DNA of 35,187 bases from Janthinobacterium sp. (GTDB lineage: Bacteria > Pseudomonadota > Gammaproteobacteria > Burkholderiales > Chitinibacteraceae). The translations under genes were made by a program, and so were the position numbers. Under the pieces are notes generated by a model that was not told where the DNA came from, made no database searches, and worked only from the letters and a program-made list of their open reading frames with translations. The first letter of the stretch is position 1. Each line of letters begins with the position of its first letter. The stretch spans positions 1-35,187 of the forward strand of contig JANYCY010000060.1 of assembly GCA_025360045.1 (NCBI GenBank). The letters run 5' to 3'. Of the stretch, positions 6,316-16,623 are shown piece after piece.

Positions 6316-6476
6316 GCTGCTGCCCCGCATTGAAAAATGCAGGATGCCCGATTTAAAACATTAAAAGGAATGGGCGCGCTGGGGGCTTACGATTAATCAT
6401 CATTTTTCACAGATTAAAGATAAAATTTAAACATTAGCGTAAAAACTGGAATCTGGTTTTATTGAACAGCAAGCAT

Positions 6477-9400
6477 TTAATTCCCCATCGCCAACAAATC
6501 AAACACCACTCTCGCAAACCCAGCTGCTTTCTTAGGATCGGATAGCAATTGCATCATCTGGTTTTGATGCGCGGCGCTGCTGTCCATGATGGCGTTGTCG
6601 ATGGCTTTGGAGAAGTCGCCTAGCATGGCTTGCTCGGCGGAGTTGTTGGCGATTTGCTTCATCACGATATCGTTCTCGCCGACTTTGTCGCGGATGGTAT
6701 AAGCGTAATTCACCATATCGCTATCGGTAAGCTGATCGGTAATAAACAGCTCATTGAGTCGGCTGATAATCTGCGATAGGAATTCTTCTTTTTTATCTTT
6801 GGGTTTGGCCGTACCCAGCCCTTCGCCCGTTTCAAGCGGGTATTCGCCTTTAGCTTCTTGCCGTACTAAATCCTGCTGGCGGATTTTGGCGATGCGGTAG
6901 TGGCTGAGGATGACGTTATCGAGATCGATTTCGTCTTCTCCAAGAATGGTTTCGCGCAGCATCGGGCGCAGGTTGCGGGCGTACAGGCTGAGCTTTTCTA
7001 GCTCTGGATTATCGTAATCCACGATCTGCGACATAAACTCGTAAAAGCGTACAAAGGTGCCCAAATCCTTTTTAAAGATGTCCAGCGCGTCTTTTTCTTT
7101 CTGGCAGTCTTTCAGGCTGTTTTCTGTATTGGCAATCAACACCGCATCGTTATATTTTTTGGCACGCTCGAACATGTCCTTGGCTTGCTTAAAGGCCTCG
7201 ACTGCCGATTTGTAGCGTAGCTGCCAGCGTTGCACCGCTGGTTTGCAGATATTCGAGATTGCCGCGTTGCTTTTGTTTTTTACATAAAACGCAGCGCAAA
7301 ATTGCTCCACTTCCTGCCAGTTAAAAATCCCTGCCGCACGCAATTTCTCAAATAGCTCAAAAATCAAATTGGGGTCTGATACATCAGCCAGCTCTGCCGT
7401 TTGGTAGTAGGGCTGGAATGCATCGAGGATGTCTTGTGGCTCATTAAAGAAATCCAGCACAAACGTACCCGTCGCTGCTTTGGTTGGGTAAGTGCGGTTT
7501 AGGCGGGATAGCGTTTGCACGCATTCCACGCCGCCCAGTTTTTTATCCACATACATCGCACACAGCTTGGGCTGATCGAAGCCGGTCTGGAATTTATTGG
7601 CCACGATCATCACTTGGTAATCGTCCGAATCAAAAGCTTTGCGCAGATCTCTGCCTTTTAGATTCTTGTTCATATTGGTTTCGGTATATTTATGTCCGTC
7701 ATTCCCGCGAAGAGCCTGCCCCCGCGAAGGCGTGGGGCGGGAATCCAGTTGCGCTGCTGGATCCCCGACAAAATCACTCGGGGATGACGAAGTAGGGGAT
7801 GACGAGTAATAGGGGTCTTTGTCAGAAAATTCCACTTCCCCCGAGAACGCCACCATGGCATGGATTTTTTGATAGCCTTTGTCGGTGATGTATTTATCAA
7901 AACCCAGCTTGTAGCGCACCGCCTCTTTACGTGAGCTAGTCACCACCATCGCCTTGGCTTGGCCACCCAATAGCCCCATCACATTGTTTTTGAAGTGCTC
8001 CACAATCACCATTACCTTTTGCGCGATATTATGATCGTGCAGGCGCACCCATTGATTGAGTTTCACCTTGGCTTTTTTGCTTTCGACTTCCTTCTCAACT
8101 GTCGCGGCGTTCTGGATTTTTAGCGCAAGGTTGTAGGCGACTTTGTAATTGGTGTAGTTCTTCAGCACATCCAGAATAAAGCCTTCTTCAATCGCTTGGC
8201 GCATGCTGTACACGTGATACGCCGCTGGCTTATTGGTGGCAGATGCCACTTCATCAGGGCGCGGCAGGCGGCCAAATAGCTCTAGCGTTTTGGGTTTCGG
8301 CGTGGCGGTAAAGGCGAGGTAACTCAGGTTTTTAGATGCACGGCGCGAGGCAACCGTTGCGGCGATGATGTCATCCGTGCTCAGCTCTTCATCTTCCTCG
8401 CTAGCGTCTTTCATCAGCACTTCTTTCAATTGCCGCGCCGTCGAGCCAGTTTGTGATGAGTGCGCTTCGTCGGCAATGATGGCGTAGCTGCGCTCTTTTA
8501 GGCTGACACTATTTTCAATGGCTTTTAGTACGAATGGGAAAGTCTGAATCGTAACGATAATAATCGGCTGCGCGCTCTCTAAAGCTTTAGCGAGCTTCTC
8601 TGATTTTGAGCCATCGCCGTCCGTATTATTAATCCGCCCCACCACGCCGTTCGTGTGCTCGAATTGGTGAATCGTATCTTGCAGCTGCGCGTCGAGCACA
8701 TTGCGATCCGTCACCACAATCACCGAATCAAATTGCTTTTTGCCCAGCTCGTTGTACAGGCTAGAGAGCTGATGCGCTACCCACGCAATCGAATTTGATT
8801 TACCTGATCCAGCGCTATGCTGGATCAGGTATTTTTGCCCTGGGCCTTCCGTGCGTGCCGCTTGAATCAGTTTGTTCACCACATCCCACTGATGGTAACG
8901 CGGGAAAATCATCGATTCTTTTTTGTACTTTCGGCCTTCAAAATCCTCGCGCTCTTCGATCTGCAAATGCACATAGCGCGCCAAGATATTCAGCAGATTG
9001 TCGGGCAGCAGCACTTCATTCCACAGGTAATCCGTCGCGTAGCGATTCACATCTTTAGGTACATCATTGCCAGCGCCACCATCGGCAGTGCCTTTGTTAA
9101 ACGGCAAGAAGTAGGTATCTTCACCCGCCAAATGCGTCGCCATGTACACCTCGTATTGGCTCACGGCGAAGTGCACAATTGCGCCGCGCTTAAAGCTCAG
9201 CAGCGGTTCGGGCTTTTTGGCAATGGGGTCAACGGGCAGGCGGGTGGTTTTGTATTGCTTGATCGCGTTGTGCACCGCTTGCTTAAATTCGGATTTCAAT
9301 TCCAGCGTCGCCACCGGCAGGCCATTCACAAACAGCACCAAATCAATCCGCCACGCTTTGGCTTTTGCGCCCGTTTCCGCCAAATGCGCCGCCGTGGCGT

Positions 9401-9830
9401 AGGGGCTGTAAACCAGCTCAGGCACAACGCGCAGGCGGTTCTGTTGATACCGCTGCCGCGTATCGGGGTTTAAATCATGCTCGGGTTTGAATTGGCACAG
9501 GCTAAACCGCGCATTGCGATCTTTAATCTCATGCCGCAACACGCCCAGCGTGCCATAGGTACGCGATGCGCCGCTGGTGGCGTTCGGGTCGGCCTTTTGC
9601 AATTGCTTGGCGACCAATTCTAAAAACTGCTGATCTGTGTCTTTCGGGTGATTGCCGCAAAACTTCTGCCACTCGGCATCCTGCGTCTCGCGCACAAAGC
9701 CCAATAGATCGGCAGGGTAGAGCGCCAATTCTCGATTGTATTGATCGGCTTGGCCGAGCTGCCAACCATGCGCAATCAGCTGGGCGATGATGTCGTTTTG
9801 AAAGGCGAGTTCTGCAGCTTTATCGGTCAT
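6477..9830 (-). CDS. hsdR: type I restriction enzyme, endonuclease/translocase subunit R
   Basis: 1117 aa from the ATG at 9830; the frame also allows a TTG five codons earlier, and neither has a clear ribosome site. N-terminal PD-(D/E)xK nuclease: IDLV near 162-165 and LELKSE near 176-181. Superfamily 2 motor: Walker A HSAGSGKS (338-345), DEAH box (454-457), FTATPK, QTGFDQP and the QTLSRLNRT motif VI. A helical C-terminal region follows for assembly with HsdM/HsdS. The enzyme pumps DNA with ATP and cuts unmethylated DNA far from the recognition site. An in-frame insertion of about 35 residues near 675-711, after FSGEVEFSDKDP, is encoded by a palindromic repeat (7697-7789 and flank). It falls between motor motifs, so activity may survive. 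fic lies directly upstream. Confidence 0.96.
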   Translation of the reverse strand: MTDKAAELAFQNDIIAQLIAHGWQLGQADQYNRELALYPADLLGFVRETQDAEWQKFCGNHPKDTDQQFLELVAKQLQKADPNATSGASRTYGTLGVLRHEIKDRNARFSLCQFKPEHDLNPDTRQRYQQNRLRVVPELVYSPYATAAHLAETGAKAKAWRIDLVLFVNGLPVATLELKSEFKQAVHNAIKQYKTTRLPVDPIAKKPEPLLSFKRGAIVHFAVSQYEVYMATHLAGEDTYFLPFNKGTADGGAGNDVPKDVNRYATDYLWNEVLLPDNLLNILARYVHLQIEEREDFEGRKYKKESMIFPRYHQWDVVNKLIQAARTEGPGQKYLIQHSAGSGKSNSIAWVAHQLSSLYNELGKKQFDSVIVVTDRNVLDAQLQDTIHQFEHTNGVVGRINNTDGDGSKSEKLAKALESAQPIIIVTIQTFPFVLKAIENSVSLKERSYAIIADEAHSSQTGSTARQLKEVLMKDASEEDEELSTDDIIAATVASRRASKNLSYLAFTATPKPKTLELFGRLPRPDEVASATNKPAAYHVYSMRQAIEEGFILDVLKNYTNYKVAYNLALKIQNAATVEKEVESKKAKVKLNQWVRLHDHNIAQKVMVIVEHFKNNVMGLLGGQAKAMVVTSSRKEAVRYKLGFDKYITDKGYQKIHAMVAFSGEVEFSDKDPYYSSSPTSSSPSDFVGDPAAQLDSRPTPSRGQALRGNDGHKYTETNMNKNLKGRDLRKAFDSDDYQVMIVANKFQTGFDQPKLCAMYVDKKLGGVECVQTLSRLNRTYPTKAATGTFVLDFFNEPQDILDAFQPYYQTAELADVSDPNLIFELFEKLRAAGIFNWQEVEQFCAAFYVKNKSNAAISNICKPAVQRWQLRYKSAVEAFKQAKDMFERAKKYNDAVLIANTENSLKDCQKEKDALDIFKKDLGTFVRFYEFMSQIVDYDNPELEKLSLYARNLRPMLRETILGEDEIDLDNVILSHYRIAKIRQQDLVRQEAKGEYPLETGEGLGTAKPKDKKEEFLSQIISRLNELFITDQLTDSDMVNYAYTIRDKVGENDIVMKQIANNSAEQAMLGDFSKAIDNAIMDSSAAHQNQMMQLLSDPKKAAGFARVVFDLLAMGN
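7697..7789. repeat. palindromic repeat family 1, copy 1 (inside hsdR)
   Basis: Begins CGTCATTCCCG and ends CTCGGGGATGACG, with the central GGAATCCAG...CTGGATCCCCGA inner inverted repeat. It carries an extra GC-rich insertion compared with the 74-bp copies, followed by a 15-bp partial repeat of its end (7790-7804). It is translated in frame within HsdR. Confidence 0.85.
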
Positions 9831-9911
9831 TAGTTTTTGTCGCAATAAGTTGTTGTTGGGTATGTAGGCCTAAGCATTGATTGCTAATAGCTAGGTCGAT
9901 AGACCAGTTGA

Positions 9912-10922
9912 TTATTGTTTTTCGGCAGCATCGCGTACACGGTATTTTTGTAAACGGCTTTTGGGTTTGTCGGGAATCGTCATTTCAATCAAGCCTGCTG
10001 CTAGCGCGGGTAGCAAATAGCGTTCTCGAAACGATAGGCGGTCGCGCAGGCCGCAGGCCGCTAGCAATTCGCTCGCGCTCATCTCGCCTTGTAACACCTG
10101 CAATAGAAGCTCGACTTGTGGGGTGACTTGTGGGGTGACTTGTGGGGTCGCTTCGGCTTGCGCGCTAATCGTGTCGTGCAGTGCTGCCAAAATCATCGCC
10201 AGCAAAAACTCAATCAGCGGTGCGCTGTCATTGCCTGCGGTGCTGTCTTGTAGTGCTTGGTAATAAGCGGGCTGGTTATCAAAAATCAGGCTTTCAACGG
10301 GCAGATTGGCGAACAGCGGATTCCAGCGCGATAAAATCAGCGTTTGCCACAGTCGCCCCATGCGCCCGTTGCCATCGGCAAACGGGTGGATAAATTCAAA
10401 TTCGTAATGAAACACGCAGCTCGCAATCAGCGGATGCTGATCGGTGCGTTTCAGCCAGCCCAGCAGATTATTCATCAGATAATCCACCCGATCCGCAGGC
10501 GGTGCCATGTGGATCACCTGCCCAGCCGACATCACACCCACGCCGCCGCTGCGATAGCGCCCAGCGTCGGCCAGCAATCCCTTCATTAACATGCGATGCG
10601 AGGCTAAAAGATCGGCGCGTTTGGTTGGCGTCCAATCGCTCATTGCCTCATACGCCGCGAGTGCATTGATGGCCTCCGCAATCTCGCGCGGCGGGGCGAT
10701 GACGCGTTTGCCGTCTAAAATCGCGGTGATTTGCTCGGTACTCAGCGTATTGCCTTCAATCGCCAGCGAGCCTTGAATCGTGCGGATGCGATTGGCGCGG
10801 CGCAAACGTAAATTCTGTTCTACTTCCAACTGCACCGACACCCGCCCAGTCGCCTCGGCCACATCCGCGACCAAGCGAAGCACAGCAGGCGTAATGCTAA
10901 ACGGCGGTTGATAATCGGACAT
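9912..10922 (-). CDS. Fic family protein (AMPylase-type) with C-terminal winged helix
   Basis: 336 aa from the ATG at 10922; a GTG four codons earlier is possible. The Fic signature HPFADGNGRMGR is at about 179-190, matching HxFx(D/E)GNGRxxR with catalytic His intact. An N-terminal inhibitory motif of the (S/T)xxxE(G/N) kind is present (SLAIEG, 52-57), so this is a self-inhibited class II Fic. Then a TPQV repeat (three 12-bp units, about 10119-10154) and a winged-helix-like domain (LSFRERYLLPALAAGLIE). Family knowledge: Fic proteins transfer AMP from ATP to a target hydroxyl. It sits between hsdS and hsdR, a frequent position for Fic or DUF genes in type I loci, where it may act as an accessory or as a passenger toxin. 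Confidence 0.92.
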   Translation of the reverse strand: MSDYQPPFSITPAVLRLVADVAEATGRVSVQLEVEQNLRLRRANRIRTIQGSLAIEGNTLSTEQITAILDGKRVIAPPREIAEAINALAAYEAMSDWTPTKRADLLASHRMLMKGLLADAGRYRSGGVGVMSAGQVIHMAPPADRVDYLMNNLLGWLKRTDQHPLIASCVFHYEFEFIHPFADGNGRMGRLWQTLILSRWNPLFANLPVESLIFDNQPAYYQALQDSTAGNDSAPLIEFLLAMILAALHDTISAQAEATPQVTPQVTPQVELLLQVLQGEMSASELLAACGLRDRLSFRERYLLPALAAGLIEMTIPDKPKSRLQKYRVRDAAEKQ

Positions 10923-11016
10923 GGTCGGTTTCACGGGTTAAATATTAATGTGCAGGTATTTGCTTGTGGACATTGATTAATATTGGCTACATGGCAATAC
11001 CCCTTACTGCTTTGGC

Positions 11017-11244
11017 ATGTTCAGATTGGGTGTTGATACAAAACACTTTGCACTTGTTCCCCCCTTTGAAAAAGGGGGGCTAGGGGGGATTTGCAGTTGA
11101 CCTTGCATTTATAAATGCATAAAACCAAGGGCAAATCCCCCTCAATCCCCCTTTTACTAAGGGGGAAGCTACAGCATCGTGTATCAAACCGTTGCTATAC
11201 GCCCAAGATGACTATTCATTGTCATCAACACCAAATCTGAACAT
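11017..11244. repeat. MITE-like element with ~22-bp terminal inverted repeats and a nested palindrome
   Basis: Outer arms at 11017-11038 and about 11223-11244 match at about 20 of 22 positions (ATGTTCAGAT...GTTGAT). Inside is a second inverted pair of G/C-run arms at about 11056-11094 and 11131-11169 (CCCCCC TTTGAAAAA GGGGGG and its partner). No coding frame. It sits immediately downstream of an hsdS tail remnant. No target duplication was recognised. Confidence 0.65.
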
Positions 11245-11247
11245 CAC

Positions 11248-11306
11248 CTAGTGCTTTGCTTGCCAATCCCGCACGTCGATCTTGCCGGTGACGGCGGCGG
11301 TTTGGT
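11248..11306 (-). pseudogene. remnant of an hsdS 3' end
   Basis: The minus strand encodes AAVTGKIDVRDW, then QAKH and a TAG stop. This is nearly identical to the end of the intact HsdS (AAVTGKIDVRDWHA). A 40-bp perfect direct repeat (11261-11300 and 11618-11657) covers the shared part. Upstream of it the sequence turns into unrelated repetitive DNA, so only about 19 codons of the old gene remain. Confidence 0.75.
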
Positions 11307-11534
11307 AGGGCGTCAATGAGCGCAGCGAATTGCGCCGAATGCGCCGCAAACAAACACCGCAACGGCGCGATTCAGGCTATGCCGAAACGAGCACGGTTTT
11401 AAGCGGTGTTCTTATCCAGAGCGCAGTGGTGGGTACGCGGCATAAAACCCGCCTAACCCACCCTACGAAACCACAGGTATTTCCTTGTTGGCATTTAAAA
11501 ACAATATCTACGTGGCAATCCCATTTAAAACTAG
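11307..11534. other. repeat-derived non-coding stretch
   Basis: No supported gene. It contains a hairpin with GGTGGGT (11428-11434) and ACCCACC (11456-11462) arms ending at a CCCTACG edge. It also contains a segment rich in GCGC/AATTGCGC near 11310-11345. Both resemble dispersed intergenic repeats of this genome (compare 16515-16583). Confidence 0.4.
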
Positions 11535-11608
11535 CGTCATCCCCGAGCGGTTTTGTCGGGGATCCAGCCGCGCTACTGGATTCCCGATAAACCCATTCGG
11601 GAATGACG
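11535..11608. repeat. palindromic repeat family 1, copy 2
   Basis: A 74-bp copy, CGTCATCCCCGA...TTCGGGAATGACG, with inner GGGGATCCAG...CTGGATTCCC pairing. It lies just beyond the 3' end of hsdS, between the two 40-bp hsdS tail repeats. Confidence 0.9.
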
Positions 11609-11610
11609 GT

Positions 11611-12966
11611 TTAAGCATGCCAATCCCGCACGTCGATCTTGCCGGTGACGGCGGCGGAGATTAGAGCTGTGCGGCGTTCTTTGATCAAATTAATCGTTGT
11701 ATTTGCTTTATCAATTAAATTATCGAACTTTTTAGTTTGTAAAAATAAATATTCTAATATCTCATTTTGTTCATTCTGAGGAGGGAAAATAAAACGAAGC
11801 CCTTTAAAATCTCCCAGAGAAACTCGTTTTCGTGTTGATTCAACGCTGATGTCATCAATGACAATTCGTCCAAAATCGGAATTCAATAGCATGATCAAAT
11901 ATTCGGGATTCACTATTTCTACATCAATACGAATCCTTATTACGTCTTGTGTAATTATTGCATCTGGTTCATTGGCTGGATATATACATGCTTCCCCTGG
12001 TGGGTCGCCTACTTTTGAAATTAATACATCGCCTGATGTCACTCGGCATACATCCAATTGAAGTGCCTTTTCTTCAGAAACACACACCGTACTTTTTCTG
12101 ACATATCCAGTACGGTTGAGATCTCTAATGTAAATGACAGGAACACCGTCATCTATGAGTTCATGTGCAAGTAAGTCACTACCAAAAGGACCATTAACAA
12201 AGCTACCCCTATTACTTTGCGCAACACTATTCAATTTTATTTTTGAAACCCAATGCTCCGGCACTTTGCCTAACCATTCCACGCCCGAATCTTTGAGTGG
12301 GGCGTTGGGGTTGAGGCCTTGGGTGACTGCGTGGCTGATGACGGCCTGGCGTTTTTCTTTGAGCAGCGCAATCAGGCCTTGCTGCTTTTCAATCAACAAA
12401 TCAATCCTCAAAGTCTCGTGGTCGAGGAAGTTGGCGATGTTTTCCTGTTGCAAAAAAGTTGGCGCACTAACTTTAAGTGAAGCTATTTTTTCCTGATTTA
12501 CATTCGGCTGCCCACCACCCGAAGATAAATTGATAATTTCTTGGCGCGTGGCATAGAGCCAGTAAAACAAATATTTGTTATGCAAAATTTCAGATGGCGG
12601 CATTACACAACAGGCTTGATTGGTTGTCGCATCGTTGCCAAAAATACCAAGTCTGCCGATTGTTGCTCCATACATCGCGATAGCGACAGAGCCCTTTGGA
12701 TGAACGCGCAAAGTTGGCAAATCGATCAATGCTTTGTCTGTAACTTTCTTTTGGGTGTCAAAAATAACATCCTCGCGAAGTTCACCCGTTGTTACCCATA
12801 GATTTTCACCGCCATAATAAATTTCGCCATCAGATTTTGGAGTTGTGCCGCTTGCTACGTATGGGCATGCATGCGCGATTTTCCACATATCCCAATCTGT
12901 AGGAATATTGCCAATCCAATCAATCCCAGAATCCTTATATTCCGCATACGCCTGATACCGACTCAT
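11611..12966 (-). CDS. hsdS: type I restriction-modification specificity subunit S
   Basis: 451 aa, normal length. Two target-recognition domains: about residues 20-165 and 232-395. Each is introduced by a KDSG-(I/V)-(D/E)-W-(I/L)-G-x-(I/V)-P-x-x-W motif (residues ~11-25 and ~226-240). Each is followed by a helical conserved region ending ALLKEKRQAVISHAVTQGL and NLIKERRTALISAAVTGKI. These helices set the spacer length of the bipartite target and bind HsdM. The start ATG overlaps the stop of the GIY-YIG gene as ATGA. The protein decides which DNA the complex methylates or cuts. A second, broken copy of its 3' end lies downstream. Confidence 0.95.
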   Translation of the reverse strand: MSRYQAYAEYKDSGIDWIGNIPTDWDMWKIAHACPYVASGTTPKSDGEIYYGGENLWVTTGELREDVIFDTQKKVTDKALIDLPTLRVHPKGSVAIAMYGATIGRLGIFGNDATTNQACCVMPPSEILHNKYLFYWLYATRQEIINLSSGGGQPNVNQEKIASLKVSAPTFLQQENIANFLDHETLRIDLLIEKQQGLIALLKEKRQAVISHAVTQGLNPNAPLKDSGVEWLGKVPEHWVSKIKLNSVAQSNRGSFVNGPFGSDLLAHELIDDGVPVIYIRDLNRTGYVRKSTVCVSEEKALQLDVCRVTSGDVLISKVGDPPGEACIYPANEPDAIITQDVIRIRIDVEIVNPEYLIMLLNSDFGRIVIDDISVESTRKRVSLGDFKGLRFIFPPQNEQNEILEYLFLQTKKFDNLIDKANTTINLIKERRTALISAAVTGKIDVRDWHA

Positions 12967-13517
12967 TCTGCGTCTCCTTCACTATCTTTATCTCCACACG
13001 GCGTCATCCCCGAATGCTCTTGTCGGGGATCCAGTGGCTCTACTGGATTCCCGACAAAGGCATTCGGGAGTGACGAAGTAGCAGCATTCGCGGCAGCGCC
13101 GCCATCACCACACAACGGCGTCATCCCCGAGAGCTCTTGTCGGGGATCCAGTGGCTCTACTGGATTCCCGACAAAGGCATTCGGGAATGACGAAGTAGCA
13201 GGATTAGGGTTGATGTGCTGTGGCACTGCGCCAGCAATTTCCGGCCATAGGTCTAGCCATTGCGAGTTTTGTTTTTCTATCAGACGCAGCTTCCAGTCTC
13301 GATTCCATTTTTTTAGCTGTTTTTCTCGGCGAATGGCGCTTTCCATTGTTTCGTGTTGCTCATACCAAACCAGTGTTTTTACGCTGTGTTGCTGGGTAAA
13401 CCCCTCAACAACGCCTTCGCGATGCTGCCAGATGCGCTGGATCAAATCGGAAGTCACGCCAATATAAAGCGTGCCATTGCGCTGGCTGGCGAGGATGTAA
13501 ACGGCTGGGGCTTTCAT
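12963..13517 (-). CDS. GIY-YIG domain protein with repeat-derived C-terminal tail
   Basis: 184 aa from the ATG at 13517, whose A-T-G-A overlaps the preceding stop. Residues 1-95 are a compact GIY-YIG domain: VYILASQRNGTLYIGVTSD at the start, then IWQHREG, YEQHETMESAIRREKQLKKWNRDWKLRLI and a final WLDLW. This is the small stand-alone family (UPF0213/YhbQ-like), whose usual length is about 95-100 aa. The extra ~85 residues come from two in-frame copies of the 74-bp palindromic repeat (13119-13192 and 13002-13075), each giving FVGNPVEPLDPRQE...SGMTP. The protein is inside the hsd operon, but family members are common passengers; a role in restriction is unproven. Confidence 0.85.
   Translation of the reverse strand: MKAPAVYILASQRNGTLYIGVTSDLIQRIWQHREGVVEGFTQQHSVKTLVWYEQHETMESAIRREKQLKKWNRDWKLRLIEKQNSQWLDLWPEIAGAVPQHINPNPATSSFPNAFVGNPVEPLDPRQELSGMTPLCGDGGAAANAATSSLPNAFVGNPVEPLDPRQEHSGMTPCGDKDSEGDAE
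13002..13075. repeat. palindromic repeat family 1, copy 3 (inside the GIY-YIG gene)
   Basis: A 74-bp copy, translated in frame in the GIY-YIG protein tail. It is 117 bp from copy 4 and almost identical to it. Confidence 0.92.
13119..13192. repeat. palindromic repeat family 1, copy 4 (inside the GIY-YIG gene)
   Basis: A 74-bp copy in the same orientation and the same reading frame as copy 3. The GAAGTAGCA flank is shared by both, which points to a local duplication of repeat plus flank. Confidence 0.92.
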
Positions 13518-13534
13518 GCGATCATCCTTTTCGC

Positions 13535-13642
13535 CGTCATTCCACGGATGGCGGGAATCCAGTTGCACTGGCCGTTATTTACACGCAATTTTATCGAGTA
13601 ATAAACCCTCTGGATTCCCGACAAAAGCACTCGGGAATGACG
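13535..13642. repeat. palindromic repeat family 1, copy 5, interrupted
   Basis: Begins CGTCATTCC and ends CACTCGGGAATGACG like the other copies. About 35 bp of unrelated sequence sits in the middle (around 13568-13605), so this copy is 108 bp. Confidence 0.75.
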
Positions 13643-13652
13643 CCGCAGAGTG

Positions 13653-13673
13653 AGTGTCACCAGTGGTGACACT
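13653..13673. repeat. perfect 21-bp palindrome
   Basis: AGTGTCACCA and TGGTGACACT are perfect complements around a single central G. It is followed by TTTTA on the plus strand. It lies inside the DUF1016 remnant. It could be a plus-strand terminator or an operator left by an insertion. Confidence 0.6.
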
Positions 13674-13794
13674 TTTACCGGATTGAGTACCATGCGTTCA
13701 AATAGCGTGGTGTTGACGGCGCGGTAGGCTTGCTGACGCGCAGCGTCGATTAGCCCGACAATTTCGGCGAAATCAGGCGTATTGATTGGCTCGC

Positions 13795-16137
<2,343 letters not shown>

Positions 16138-16296
16138 TGCTTTCGACCTAATTCAGAATACTTGATGGCCGGTATTGTAGCGGGTTTGACATGTGGAAGT
16201 AGGATTTTGAAAGTGGCAATAAAAAGTCATTACGCGCTAAGAATTTAACTGAAGTTAATAATTGCGCTCTTCTGAATCGCCATTATTTGCAATTAA

Positions 16297-16359
16297 TTAA
16301 TCTACTATTACCGCCATAAGCAAAGTGATCCATATACCCATCGTAAGGATTTGGCTCAT
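16297..16359 (-). CDS. tiny hydrophobic peptide, copy 1 (20 aa)
   Basis: Encodes a 20-residue peptide with a single very hydrophobic stretch (MSQILTMGIW then ITLLMAVIVD). GGGAAG lies 5 nt before the ATG. About 24 nt upstream of the start is a palindromic repeat (16383-16456) that would fold in the leader RNA. A second copy with the same first 19 codons is at 16624-16695. Size and composition resemble type I toxin peptides and other small membrane proteins. No antisense RNA promoter could be proven. Coding status is inference. Confidence 0.4.
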   Translation of the reverse strand: MSQILTMGIWITLLMAVIVD

Positions 16360-16466
16360 ATTAACTTCCCGCAACGAAACGTCGTCATTCCCGCATGCCT
16401 TTGGCGGAAATCCAGATGCACTACTGGATCCCCGATAAAAACACTCGGGGATGACGGTTTGTCATA
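16303..16466. repeat. 164-bp direct repeat, left copy
   Basis: Nearly identical (one difference seen, T versus G in GCAC[T/G]AC) to 16639-16802, offset 336 bp. It contains the tiny peptide gene and a copy of palindromic repeat family 1. Confidence 0.95.
16383..16456. repeat. palindromic repeat family 1, copy 6
   Basis: A 74-bp copy, CGTCATTCCCGCATGCC...CACTCGGGGATGACG, in the leader of tiny peptide copy 1. Confidence 0.9.
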
Positions 16467-16514
16467 AGTACCCAAGCATAAATTATCCAATCTTTTTAAA
16501 TCATGCATTTTTCG

Positions 16515-16583
16515 TAGGGTGCAAAACGCCGTAGGCGTTACGCACCAAGGGCTGGTGCGCAAGAAAGGCACTTGCACACCCTA
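16515..16583. repeat. repeat family 2, TAGGGTG...CACCCTA, copy 1
   Basis: A 69-bp element with TAGGGTGCA and TGCACACCCTA ends, an internal GCACCAAGGGCTGGTGC hairpin and the CGCAAGAAA block. The same organisation occurs at 20971-21037. Confidence 0.8.
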
Positions 16584-16620
16584 AGAAAATCACATATTTT
16601 TTCCTTTAAAAATATGTGAT
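16581..16620 (-). terminator. intrinsic terminator after tiny peptide copy 2
   Basis: A perfect 13-bp stem (16589-16601 with 16608-16620, ATCACATATTTTT and its complement) has a 6-nt loop. On the minus strand it is followed by TTTCTTAG. It begins 4 nt after the stop codon of peptide copy 2. Confidence 0.6.
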
Positions 16621-16623
16621 AAC

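Larger units (their letters stand above)
3828..6390 (-). mobile_element. IS66-family insertion sequence, complete, 2563 bp
   Basis: Terminal inverted repeats begin GTAAGC at both ends: GTAAGCACCCAGC at 3828 reading right, GTAAGCCCCCAGC at 6390 reading left. This is the usual IS66 terminus. The element carries the standard set tnpA, tnpB and tnpC, all on the minus strand, with tnpA-tnpB ATGA overlap. IS66 normally makes an 8-bp target duplication. Here the flanks are GGCGGATG (3820-3827) and GATTAATC (6391-6398), which do not match. All three frames look intact. Confidence 0.9.

Noticed and set aside
11330-11590. 86-codon plus-strand frame between hsdS and fic
   Set aside because: It is composed of dispersed repeat sequence (including palindromic copy 2) and has no start signal.
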